Shown here: in pieces, positions 17,950-25,817 of the stretch | Numbering within the stretch: position 1 is the stretch's first letter | How the letters are laid out: the number at the start of each line of letters is the position of its first letter | Source: Anaerotignum propionicum DSM 1682 | GTDB taxonomy: Bacteria > Bacillota > Clostridia > Lachnospirales > Anaerotignaceae | Length of the DNA stretch: 64,000 bases | Assembly: GCF_001561955.1 (NCBI RefSeq) | Contig: NZ_CP014223.1 | Location: 310,001-374,000, forward strand | Direction: 5' to 3' | Notes under the pieces: model-generated | The model's database searches: none | What the model was told of the DNA's origin: nothing | Seen by the model: the letters and a program-made list of their open reading frames with translations, nothing else | Program-made: the position numbers and the translations under genes

Positions 17950-17980
17950 TTGACTTTGACGTTGCGTCAAGCGGTATTCT
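17950..17980 (+). promoter_or_regulatory. MerR-type promoter with operator in a 19-bp spacer
   Basis: TTGACT (17950-17955) and TATTCT (17975-17980) are 19 bases apart, the over-long spacing typical of MerR-activated promoters. The spacer holds the dyad TTGACG-ttg-CGTCAA (17956-17970). The regulator gene itself follows, so autoregulation is likely. Confidence 0.7.
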
Positions 17981-18004
17981 ATTTTTACAAAAGGAGGTGG
18001 TCTT

Positions 18005-18769
18005 ATGGAATACAGCATAAAAGAATTATCGGAAATGGCAGGAGTTAGTGCACGCACCTTGCGATATTATGATGAGATTGGTTTACTTTTGCCTCTGCAT
18101 ACAAATGAGGCGGGATATCGATTTTACGGAGAAAAGGAAGTTGAGTTGTTACAGCAAATTCTTTTCTATAAGGAACGAGGCTTTGGGTTAGAGGAAATTA
18201 AAAGCATTGTTTATGAAAAAGATTTTGATATTCTTTTTGCCCTGCACAGCCATTTAGAGGAATTGGAAAACCAAAAACATAGGTTAGAAGGACTCATCGA
18301 CATTGTGAAAAAGACAATTTCAGCAAAAAAAGGAGAGAGAGAAATGTGTGATAAGGAGCGTTTTGAAATCTGGAAGGAAAAAGTGATACAGGAAAATGAG
18401 GAGAAGTACGGTCAGGAGGTGCGAGAGAAATACGGTGATGTTTCTATGGAAGAAGCTACACAAAAAATGAGAGATATGACAGAAGGGGAATATGGGAAAT
18501 TTAAAACGCTGGAGGAAGAAATCCTTGCAAGATTAAAGGAAGCAGTGACCCAAGGAATAACCCCTGAAAGCAAAGAAGGTAAACAAATTGTACTTTTGCA
18601 TAAAGATTGGCTGGGTATGACTTGGAAAAGCTATTCCAAGGAGAAACATCTAGGTATAGTCAATATGTATGTGATGGATGAGCGCTTCACTGCCTATTAT
18701 GACAAAGAGATTAGAGGTTGTGCTGAATTTTTGAGAAAATCAGCTGTTTACTGGATAGAAAAACTGTAA
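18005..18769 (+). CDS. MerR-family regulator with TipAS drug-binding domain
   Basis: This is a TipA/Mta-type transcriptional activator. Residues 1-75 form the MerR winged helix with the hallmark GVSARTLRYYDEIGLL. A coiled-coil linker follows to about 115, and residues about 120-254 match the TipAS antibiotic-recognition domain (EEATQKMRDMTEGEYGKFKTLEEEI). Such proteins switch on their own promoter when they bind thiopeptides or other hydrophobic drugs. The promoter at 17950-17980 has the 19-bp spacer and operator expected of this class. The start has AAAGGAGGTGG upstream. No obvious target gene is linked, so it may regulate distant genes or act as a drug sponge. Confidence 0.9.
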   Translation: MEYSIKELSEMAGVSARTLRYYDEIGLLLPLHTNEAGYRFYGEKEVELLQQILFYKERGFGLEEIKSIVYEKDFDILFALHSHLEELENQKHRLEGLIDIVKKTISAKKGEREMCDKERFEIWKEKVIQENEEKYGQEVREKYGDVSMEEATQKMRDMTEGEYGKFKTLEEEILARLKEAVTQGITPESKEGKQIVLLHKDWLGMTWKSYSKEKHLGIVNMYVMDERFTAYYDKEIRGCAEFLRKSAVYWIEKL

Positions 18770-18890
18770 CTTTTATTATGCGGGTATTCGTTCAACATGG
18801 AATAAAAAGATTTGGCTAAAAGGTAAAGTTGTAATCACTAGAATATTTTGTCAGTCAACTTCATTATTAAGAAAAATTATGCAAAAGTAT

Positions 18891-18941
18891 TGACAAGAAA
18901 ACTTGGCATGATATAATAAAGTTGACAAGAAAACTTGGCAA
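18891..18941 (+). promoter_or_regulatory. Promoter with twin operators of the XRE module
   Basis: TTGACA (18891-18896) and TATAAT (18913-18918) are 16 bases apart. A 19-base sequence, TTGACAAGAAAACTTGGCA, occurs at 18891-18909 and again at 18923-18941. Each copy contains the dyad CAAG-aaaa-CTTG flanked by TGn and nCA. One copy covers the -35 and spacer and the other covers the expected transcription start, so a repressor bound to both would block initiation. Confidence 0.75.
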
Positions 18942-18962
18942 AAAATATGAGGGTGGTTGACG

Positions 18963-19304
18963 ATGAATAAAGATGAGATTTTAGCAAAAAGTCGAAAAGA
19001 AAACAAAGATGAACGTGACCTATTCATTGGAAAAACAGCAAACGAAAACGCATATGTGGCAGTAACCCTTGTGTTCTCGCTTTTAAGTATTGTGTTGTTT
19101 TTACAAAAGCTGATTTTTGACACAGCATTTGCCGATTATAGGGTTTTTGTGTTGGCACTTTTGATAGGTTCAAGTGGTCAGAGTGTAACAACGTATTATT
19201 ATGACCGCCAGCGAAAATCAATCTTGATTGCGGCTTTTCTGGAAATTATTGGTGCCATCGCTTGTTTGATTTCAATTATAGCTAGTGGCATGGGGTGGAT
19301 CTAA
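18963..19304 (+). CDS. Small membrane protein, DUF6442-like
   Basis: A 113-residue protein with a charged N terminus (NKDEILAKSRKENKDERDLF) followed by three hydrophobic segments (about 29-48, 57-75 and 85-110). This pattern resembles the DUF6442 family, which is usually encoded next to a small XRE regulator in Firmicutes. Its function is unknown. ATG 18963 was preferred to the TTG at 18957 because GAGGGTGG lies at the correct distance. The XRE gene begins at the base after its stop, so the two are translated together. Confidence 0.7.
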   Translation: MNKDEILAKSRKENKDERDLFIGKTANENAYVAVTLVFSLLSIVLFLQKLIFDTAFADYRVFVLALLIGSSGQSVTTYYYDRQRKSILIAAFLEIIGAIACLISIIASGMGWI

Positions 19305-19535
19305 TTGAAAAAGACGAAGGATAGTCAGGACGGAGAATTAATACTCCATAATCGTTTAAAGGAAGCAAGAATGGAGAATAGCCTGTCCCAAGCACAGCTT
19401 GCTGAACTGGTTGGAGTCTCTAGAAATACAATCAGTTCCATTGAAACAGGACAGTTTAATCCCACTGCAAAATTAGCTCTTATTATCTGCATTGCGTTGG
19501 ATAAGAAATTTGAAGAATTATTCTATTTTATTTAA
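19305..19535 (+). CDS. Short XRE-family helix-turn-helix regulator
   Basis: The 76-residue protein is almost only a Cro/CI-type helix-turn-helix: SQAQLAELVGVSRNTISSIETGQFNPTAKL is the HTH, followed by the usual LIICIALDKKFEELF end of the YozG/XRE group. It starts at TTG 19305 immediately after the upstream stop. It most likely binds the twin 19-base operators at 18891-18941 and represses its own two-gene operon. No signal or partner that releases it is visible other than the membrane protein. Confidence 0.88.
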   Translation: MKKTKDSQDGELILHNRLKEARMENSLSQAQLAELVGVSRNTISSIETGQFNPTAKLALIICIALDKKFEELFYFI

Positions 19536-19680
19536 TGGAATTTGAAGTTTTCGATTTATTCAGGTCTTAGCTTTTGAATTGAAAATTTCAAATGGATTGT
19601 TAAAATAGAAAAAAGTATCATTAAATTCCGTGAAGTGCAAGTAATATAAAGCATAAATGAAAAGTTTGAAATTTTTTAAT
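19536..19680. other. Short AT-rich gap, nothing recognised
   Basis: No gene, promoter or repeat that I can support between the XRE gene and the following terminator. Confidence 0.4.
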
Positions 19681-19682
19681 AA

Positions 19683-19738
19683 AAAAGCCCTTTGCATTAA
19701 CGTGAAGAAGAATCTTCAACGGTGCAAGGGGCTTTTTT
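19683..19738. terminator. Bidirectional terminator
   Basis: AAAAGCCCTTTGCA at the left and TGCAAGGGGCTTTT at the right pair with an inner TGAAG/CTTCA stem. A-runs on the left and T-runs on the right mean it can serve both the XRE operon and leftward transcription. Confidence 0.8.
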
Positions 19739-19843
19739 CTTTGAAGAATTATGCAGTTGAAGGTGAGGGAGTAAACAGACCCTTCTTTATTATGTGTAGG
19801 TTATAGGAAAGTTTCATATTTTGAGCAAAGAAATTACGACGAA

Positions 19844-20110
19844 TTAAATATTTTCCTCCCAGTGCCAATTTGATTGGATATGTGCTTTTGCTCTATCAAA
19901 ATCTTTCTTACGGATATAAAAAACATAGTCAATTTCCTGTGTCAGCAAAAGCTCAGGAGAGATGGCAGGATACAACCCTTTGGGTGCATTTGTATCCATT
20001 GCAGACACAGAATATTCAATACCGGCTTGCTCTAAAAATTGGCGCATAAGCCCCTGTTCTTCCAAAGAATGAGCAGAATATATGGCAAGACTGTTAAAAG
20101 ACGTAAACAT
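19844..20110 (-). CDS. Small conserved-looking protein of unknown function
   Basis: An 88-residue soluble protein, beginning MFTSFNSLAIYSAHSLEEQG, with a mixed alpha/beta pattern. The layout (an early strand, a helix with QFLEQAGIEYSV, then IDYVFYIRKKDFDRAKAHI) recalls the small ferredoxin-like DUF2007 or DUF3343 fold, but this is a guess from pattern only. The start has GGAGGTGTTGTA upstream on the minus strand, a genuine ribosome site. ytaF lies upstream, about 105 bases away, on the same strand. Confidence 0.6.
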   Translation of the reverse strand: MFTSFNSLAIYSAHSLEEQGLMRQFLEQAGIEYSVSAMDTNAPKGLYPAISPELLLTQEIDYVFYIRKKDFDRAKAHIQSNWHWEENI

Positions 20111-20216
20111 TACAACACCTCCGTTTTAATCAGTATATCATGATTTGGAGGGGATGAAAACCTTTCGGGTGTATACTTATTCTCAAAACAGAAGCCCTTA
20201 TCAAAGTAAGCACAAA

Positions 20217-20801
20217 TTATATCAGTCGTAGGATTGCGATAAAAATAAGAATACCACCGGATATCGTAGTCCAAAGGTTTTCCCGAATCTTTTCAGTATT
20301 TGTAAGCTTTTTGCCACAGAAAGCTCCAAGGGAGAGGAAAACAACTTGGAAAATAGCAGCAAACACTGGAAGCTTACCGATTTCCATACCGGAAGCTGCC
20401 GCACTGATACCAACACCCAAGGAATCCAGAGAAAGAATAAAACCAAGGAGGAGGGTCTCCTTAGGATCTAAAGTTTGGGATGCATCTTTATCGCAAACAG
20501 AAGGCTGATGAACAGATGCCAAGGGTGATGGCGGTTCTTTCGCCTTCCGAAACCCTTGTAAGCAAAGCCATAGACCGAACAGAAGTAAGAAACAGGGCGC
20601 TAAGGTCTCACCCGTGGCGGAGGGAAGTAACAGTGCAAGCCCGCGTCCTGCCATAATAAATACTTCCATCATCAAAAAAGTTTCTAATGCTAATAAAAAT
20701 TTGGATGCGGCTGGGAATGTGATGCGACGCAATCCATAAGAAATGCCAATGCCCAAAGCATCTATACTTAGAGAAAAGGCAAGGAGCAAACTAAAAAACA
20801 T
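20217..20801 (-). CDS. ytaF: YtaF/MntP-family sporulation-type membrane protein
   Basis: The 194-residue polytopic protein belongs to the YtaF branch of the MntP-like family. Two halves each carry a similar helix motif with acidic residues, SLSIDALGIGISYGLR near residue 10 and LSLDSLGVGISAAASGM near residue 125. These are the paired motifs of MntP/YtaF proteins. Bacillus YtaF is named as a sporulation membrane protein. MntP exports manganese, so a cation role is possible but unproven. The divergent neighbour is a P-type calcium ATPase. The start is preceded by AGGAGGTG. Confidence 0.82.
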   Translation of the reverse strand: MFFSLLLAFSLSIDALGIGISYGLRRITFPAASKFLLALETFLMMEVFIMAGRGLALLLPSATGETLAPCFLLLFGLWLCLQGFRKAKEPPSPLASVHQPSVCDKDASQTLDPKETLLLGFILSLDSLGVGISAAASGMEIGKLPVFAAIFQVVFLSLGAFCGKKLTNTEKIRENLWTTISGGILIFIAILRLI

Positions 20802-20914
20802 AAGGAAACACCTCCTGATTTACATAGTATGCAGGAGGAATTTTTTTGGGCATGACCACATAGATATGAAAAAGAGGACAAACCGATAAAAATACAAAGG
20901 ACGGGTGTGAGCAT

Positions 20915-23572
20915 ATGGATTGGTGGAATAAAGAATCAAAGGAAGTAGGTCAGTCTTTGGGGACATCCTTGGGAAATGGACTTTCCTTAGAGGAGGCGAA
21001 AAAAAGGCTGATGGAGAACGGTAAGAATCTTCTTCATCAGGAGGGAACAAATGCAGGCATTGTCAGAAGGTTTTTTGCCCAGTTTAATGACTTTATGATT
21101 ATGCTGCTGTTGGTGGCAGCGGCTGTTTCCTTTGGAGTATCTTATCTAAATGGGGAAAAGGAATTTATTGACTCCATAATTATTATTGCAATTGTTGTGT
21201 TAAATGCTCTTTTGGGTGTGATTCAAGAGAGCAAAGCACAGAAGGCGTTGGAGGCTTTAAAGAAAATGTCTGCGCCAAAAGCGGTGGTGCTTCGGGGAGG
21301 AATGCGCACGGAAATCCCTGCAGAAGATGTTGTGGTTGGTGATATCATGCTTCTTGAGACAGGTGGATACATATGTGCCGATGGCAGGGTGATTGAAAGC
21401 CGTGGCTTAAAGACGGAGGAAAGTGCCATTACAGGAGAATCCTTAGCGGTGGAAAAAGAGACATGTATTTTTCCAAAGGAAACTGCATTGGGTGATCGTA
21501 AAAATATGGTGCTTTCAGGAAGCTTTGTTTTAGGGGGGAGCGGACGAGCTGTTGCCGTTGCAACAGGTATGGATACAGAAATCGGTAGAATTGCAAACCT
21601 TTTGGCGGAGCAGGAGGATCAGGAAACACCGTTACAGAAAAAACTGGGAGAGACGGGAAAAACCTTAGGCATGGGGGCATTGGTTATTTGTGCAGTTATT
21701 TTTGCCATGGGTTTATTGCGTCAAGAACCTGCATTTAGTATGTTTATGACCTCTGTCAGCTTGGCAGTTGCTGCAATTCCTGAGGGTTTGCCTGCAATCG
21801 TAACCATTGTATTGGCCATTGGAATGCAACGGATGTCTAAGAAGAACACAATCATTCGTCGTTTGCCGGCAGTGGAAACCTTGGGCAGTGCATCAGTCAT
21901 TTGCTCTGACAAGACAGGAACCTTAACCCAGAATAAAATGAAGGTTGTAAAGCTTGCCGACTATGGCAAGAAAAAAGATGATGAGAAAAGGCAATTAATT
22001 CTCACTTTGTTCTCTCTTTGCAACGACTGCCATAGAGAAAAGGAAAAGCTTGTGGGGGAACCCACAGAACGTGCATTGGCCGAGGCGGCGGAAGAAGGCG
22101 GTATCGCCATTGAGGATGTACAGCAAGAAATGCCCAGAGAAGGGGAAATCCCTTTTTCCTCGGAGCGCAAAATGATGACCACACTCCATGCCATGGGGGA
22201 TGGAACTTGGATGACTGTGACCAAAGGGGCGCCGGATATTTTGTTTGAACGCTGTGATAAATGCTTAGATGGTCATAACCAGGTGCATTTTGACAGCAAT
22301 AAAAAAAGCAAAGCTCGCATGCAGAATGGCGAGATGGCGGCGGGTGCCTTAAGGGTGGTTGCTGTGGCATTTCGAGAATGGAAGAAGAAACCGGATTTAT
22401 CAAAGGAGGATAGCATTGAGTGTGACATGGTTTTTGTGGGTATGGCAGGGATGATTGACCCACCTAGACCGGAGGTGGCAGGAGCAGTTCTTCTTTGCAA
22501 AAAGGCAGGAATCCGTCCTGTTATGATTACGGGGGACCATGCTTTAACGGCGCAAGCCATTGCAACTCAGCTGGGCATTTATGAAAAAGGAGATACCTGC
22601 ATCACCGGCCAGGAATTAAGCAAGCTTTCCGATGAGGAATTAGAAAAAGCTGCCGCCCATTGTACAGTTTTCGCTAGGGTTGCGCCAGAGCATAAGGTGC
22701 GCATTGTAAAAGCATACCAAAAGGATGGTAGTGTGGTGGCTATGACTGGAGATGGTGTAAACGATGCACCGGCATTAAAGGCGGCAGATATTGGCTGTGC
22801 CATGGGCAAAAGCGGCACAGAAGTGGCAAAAGGCGCTGCGGATATGATTTTGACTGACGATAATTTTGCCACCATCGTGGAGGCAGTGCGAGAGGGTAGA
22901 GGTATTTACGATAATATTCGTAAAGCCGTACATTTTCTGCTTTCCAGCAATATTGGTGAGATTATTACCATTTTTGCCGCCATGTGCTTTGGCTGGGCAA
23001 CGCCTTTGCTTCCTATACAGTTGCTTTGGGTAAACTTAGTGACAGATTCTCTGCCTGCCATTGCGTTAGGTATGGACCCTGTGGAAGGAGATTGCATGGA
23101 GCGGCCGCCAAGACAGCGGGAAAGTACCTTGTTTGGTGGTGGACTGGGGGGTAAAATTATGGTGGAAGGCATGATGATTGGCATGCTGGCATTATTGGCC
23201 TTTGCCATTGGACATATATACTTTGATGATGAAAAAATGTATGTTACGGGAAGAACCATGGCTTTCGCAGTTCTTTCCATCTCTCAGCTGATTCATGCAT
23301 TTAACATGCGCTCGGAGCATTCTTTGCTTTCTATTCGACCCTTTGAAAACACATGGCTGGTTGGAGCCTTTCTCATTGGCATAGTGCTTCAGGTAGGTGT
23401 CATTATGATACAGCCTTTGGCTACAGTGTTTAAGGTTGCTCCCTTGGGTATTTGGGAATGGCTCATTGTGGCAGGTTTGGCATGTTTGCCTTTGCCTATC
23501 GTGGAACTGGAGAAATGGAAGGACAGGAAATTGGAACGCAGAAGACAGAAAAAGGAATATGTAATATTATAA
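20915..23572 (+). CDS. P-type cation (calcium-type) transporting ATPase
   Basis: The 885-residue protein is a P2A/P2B-type ATPase, most likely exporting Ca2+ across the membrane at the cost of ATP. Seen in order are an N-terminal cation-ATPase domain, the TGES actuator loop (ITGESLAVEK), the ion-site helix AAIPEGLPAIVT, the phosphorylation motif DKTGTLT with Asp332, the KGAPD nucleotide-site motif and TGDGVNDAPAL hinge. The C-terminal helices include the NLVTDSLPAIALGMDP motif. The length is normal. The start ATG 20915 lies downstream of GGACGGGTGTGAG. The gene is divergent from ytaF and is followed by a terminator. Ion specificity is inferred from these motifs. Confidence 0.93.
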   Translation: MDWWNKESKEVGQSLGTSLGNGLSLEEAKKRLMENGKNLLHQEGTNAGIVRRFFAQFNDFMIMLLLVAAAVSFGVSYLNGEKEFIDSIIIIAIVVLNALLGVIQESKAQKALEALKKMSAPKAVVLRGGMRTEIPAEDVVVGDIMLLETGGYICADGRVIESRGLKTEESAITGESLAVEKETCIFPKETALGDRKNMVLSGSFVLGGSGRAVAVATGMDTEIGRIANLLAEQEDQETPLQKKLGETGKTLGMGALVICAVIFAMGLLRQEPAFSMFMTSVSLAVAAIPEGLPAIVTIVLAIGMQRMSKKNTIIRRLPAVETLGSASVICSDKTGTLTQNKMKVVKLADYGKKKDDEKRQLILTLFSLCNDCHREKEKLVGEPTERALAEAAEEGGIAIEDVQQEMPREGEIPFSSERKMMTTLHAMGDGTWMTVTKGAPDILFERCDKCLDGHNQVHFDSNKKSKARMQNGEMAAGALRVVAVAFREWKKKPDLSKEDSIECDMVFVGMAGMIDPPRPEVAGAVLLCKKAGIRPVMITGDHALTAQAIATQLGIYEKGDTCITGQELSKLSDEELEKAAAHCTVFARVAPEHKVRIVKAYQKDGSVVAMTGDGVNDAPALKAADIGCAMGKSGTEVAKGAADMILTDDNFATIVEAVREGRGIYDNIRKAVHFLLSSNIGEIITIFAAMCFGWATPLLPIQLLWVNLVTDSLPAIALGMDPVEGDCMERPPRQRESTLFGGGLGGKIMVEGMMIGMLALLAFAIGHIYFDDEKMYVTGRTMAFAVLSISQLIHAFNMRSEHSLLSIRPFENTWLVGAFLIGIVLQVGVIMIQPLATVFKVAPLGIWEWLIVAGLACLPLPIVELEKWKDRKLERRRQKKEYVIL

Positions 23573-23586
23573 TAATTAATTAAAAA

Positions 23587-23619
23587 AACGGGCTTGGGAG
23601 TGGTTCTCAAGCCTGTTTT
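23587..23619 (+). terminator. Intrinsic terminator after the P-type ATPase
   Basis: AACGGGCTTG-GGAG pairs with CTC-AAGCCTGTT around a TGGTT loop and ends in TTTT. Confidence 0.75.
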
Positions 23620-23750
23620 CGTTAGGTTGTGTTTATAGGCGGAAATGGTTATCATTTATTGTCTTTGTTGTTTCTTATAGATGGATTTGCTATAATATTA
23701 TTAAAACATGCCTTTATTAATGATAGGGCATCACTATTCCGGCGGTACAA

Positions 23751-24896
23751 ATGAAAAAGAAAGAAGGGAAGAAAATGTACAGAACGGTTAATAGTCCCCA
23801 AGGGGCACGCATTCAATTAGATGGGCGAGAAGTGATAAACATGGCTTCAAATAATTATTTAGGCCTTGCCAGCCACCCCCAAGCGATACAGGCGGCAAAG
23901 GATGCCTTAGATCAATATGGAGTGGGGCCCACTGCCAGCCGAAATATTGTGGGAAATTTTCCTGTTCATGATGCCTTGGAAAGGGCCTTGGCAGAGTTCA
24001 AGGATGTAGAGGCAACACTGGTTTTTAACTGCGGTGTTTCGGCAAATACGGGGGTAATCCCCTTTCTGGTAGGCAAAGGAGATGTTATTTACAGCGATGC
24101 ACTGAATCATGGTAGCATCATAGATGGGTGCAGACTTTCTGGTGCCCAAATTAAGGTGTATCAACATAAAGATATGGATTCTCTGGAGAGGATATTAAAA
24201 GAACCTGTAGCAGGAAAAAAGCTGATTGTTACGGATGGTGTATTTAGTATGGATGGGGATTTAGCACCCCTTCCTGAAATTGCTGATTTGGCGGACAGAT
24301 ATGGAGCGATGCTCATGGTAGACGATGCCCATGGTGATGGCGTGATGGGGCCTATGGGAAAAGGAACTGTAGACCATTTTGGATTGCGAAGCCGTGTGTA
24401 TGTGGAAACGGGCTCTTTGTCTAAGGCTTTTGGTTCGGCGGGAGGATTTGTAGCTGGCTCGAGGGAGTTGATTGAGGCTCTGCGCCCTAAGGCGAGAAGC
24501 TTTATTTTCACTGCTTCCCCCATGGCACCTTGTCTTGCGGCGGCAGCCTTAAAGGTAATCGAAATCATTTCTCAGGATGAATCCTATGTGGATAGATTAT
24601 GGGAAAACAGAGAATATTTTGCAAACCGCATAACAAAGTTGGGATTGAATATAGGAACGACGGTGACCCCTGTTATTCCCGTCATTGTGGGGGATGAAGG
24701 GCTGGCGGAGAGAATGAGTCAGGATATATTTGAAAAGGGCGTTTTTGCCCAAGCCATAAAATTTCCTATGGTGCCTAAGGGAGCGGCACGACTGAGATTT
24801 ATCATTTCTGCAGGACATAGCAAAGATGATTTGGATTTGGTGGCTGAGGCCATTGAAGAAAGCGCCAAGGAAAATAGATTGTTATCTCAAAGGTAA
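23751..24896 (+). CDS. Alpha-oxoamine synthase (KBL/BioF-like PLP enzyme)
   Basis: This PLP-dependent enzyme joins an amino acid to an acyl-CoA with loss of CO2. It is closest to glycine C-acetyltransferase (2-amino-3-ketobutyrate CoA ligase) and 8-amino-7-oxononanoate synthase. Visible family marks are ASNNYLGLASHP, VDDAHGDGVMG (PLP-binding aspartate and histidine) and GSLSKAFGSAGGF with the Schiff-base lysine at about residue 225. The 381 residues lack the first helix of many homologues. An internal ATG at 23775 with GAAGGGA upstream is an alternative start. No bio or tdh genes are nearby, so the acyl substrate cannot be assigned. Confidence 0.88.
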   Translation: MKKKEGKKMYRTVNSPQGARIQLDGREVINMASNNYLGLASHPQAIQAAKDALDQYGVGPTASRNIVGNFPVHDALERALAEFKDVEATLVFNCGVSANTGVIPFLVGKGDVIYSDALNHGSIIDGCRLSGAQIKVYQHKDMDSLERILKEPVAGKKLIVTDGVFSMDGDLAPLPEIADLADRYGAMLMVDDAHGDGVMGPMGKGTVDHFGLRSRVYVETGSLSKAFGSAGGFVAGSRELIEALRPKARSFIFTASPMAPCLAAAALKVIEIISQDESYVDRLWENREYFANRITKLGLNIGTTVTPVIPVIVGDEGLAERMSQDIFEKGVFAQAIKFPMVPKGAARLRFIISAGHSKDDLDLVAEAIEESAKENRLLSQR

Positions 24897-25075
24897 AAAA
24901 AGTATCCGTTTTTTGCTGAAATCTTTAATTTTGGAGCTGAAGATGTGGGCAAAAGAATTACTGCAGAGTTGGTTTGGTATGATTTGCAAAGCATATGAAA
25001 ATGCCTAATGTTGCATTAAAAAATAGTTTTTAACTTATGTTAAAAAAAGTGAAGTTTTGGTTTTTCGACACCCGA

Positions 25076-25103
25076 AAAGGATATTCTTTGGATATCCTTT
25101 TTT
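25076..25103 (+). terminator. Intrinsic terminator after the alpha-oxoamine synthase
   Basis: AAAGGATAT (25076-25084) pairs with ATATCCTTT (25092-25100) around a 7-base loop and is followed by T. Confidence 0.75.
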
Positions 25104-25181
25104 ATTTATAAATTTTTACAGGAATTTTCAGTATGTTCCTGTTTTTGTCTGGAAATACTGAGAAAAAAGGAGGCGAAAAAA

Positions 25182-25466
25182 ATGTTAAAGGATGGATTAT
25201 TTGAATTGCTGGAAAAGGCAAGAACAGACAGCGATTTGCGGAAAAAGATATTAGAAACAAGAAACGCAAGGGATCCTGAGTTGGCTCTTTGTGAATTATC
25301 CACGGAATTGGGCTGTGGTGTTACAGTTGGGGAGATTTATCAGCAAGGCGCAAGATATTTATCTGACTTGGAGGATGGTTGTATTGGTGCAACAGAACCC
25401 AGAAAGAAATGGGGAGATACGTATGAACAGTTTTTTGCATCAATAGAAGGAATGGAAAAAAAATAA
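25182..25466 (+). CDS. Nif11-like small acidic protein, function unknown
   Basis: The 94-residue protein has a Nif11-like layout: an N-terminal helix with LFELLEKARTDSDLRKKI, a conserved central ELSTELGCGVTVGEIYQQG segment that resembles the T-x-E-E-L turn of Nif11 peptides, and a C-terminal tail ending KWGDTYEQFFASIEGM. There is no double-glycine cleavage site, no maturase and no exporter nearby, so a peptide-precursor role is not supported. AAAGGAGGCG precedes the start. It is a single-gene unit between two terminators, and it sits just upstream of the PocR-MCP sensor gene. Confidence 0.65.
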   Translation: MLKDGLFELLEKARTDSDLRKKILETRNARDPELALCELSTELGCGVTVGEIYQQGARYLSDLEDGCIGATEPRKKWGDTYEQFFASIEGMEKK

Positions 25467-25478
25467 GAAATACGGTTT

Positions 25479-25521
25479 ACCCCATTTGATTTTGCTTTTT
25501 TGTAATCATATGGGGTTTTTT
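25479..25521 (+). terminator. Intrinsic terminator after the Nif11-like gene
   Basis: ACCCCAT (25479-25485) with ATGGGGT (25510-25516) forms the base of a stem, extended by GATT/AATC inside, followed by six T. Confidence 0.8.
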
Positions 25522-25817
25522 GTATAAAAACTTTGTTTTTTAGCAAAGTTTTAAAGATAAAAAATAATTTTTTGTTATTTATGAATTTTGAAATTATTTT
25601 TGACAACAAATAAACGATTATGTAGCGTTTTTCTGAAAAAAACTGCTGATATCTCTATTTTTATTATAAAAAAAGACATTATTTCTAAAGATGAAGATGT
25701 TGCAAATTGGTGTATTACCACATTGACAGTTAGAAATGGCAGTGATACCATAGAATTGGATAGGTATAAAAATATAAACAGCAATTGTAATTGAATGCAA
25801 TTTTAGGGGGCTTGGGT
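25522..25817. other. AT-rich gap before the PocR-MCP gene
   Basis: About 300 bases. TTGACA occurs at 25599-25604 but has no well-placed -10 box. A 68-codon frame from TTG 25588 lacks a ribosome site and is not supported as a gene. Confidence 0.4.

Noticed and set aside
25588-25794. 68-codon plus-strand frame before the PocR-MCP gene
   Set aside because: Its TTG start has no ribosome site, its composition is that of AT-rich noncoding DNA, and it overlaps the real start region.
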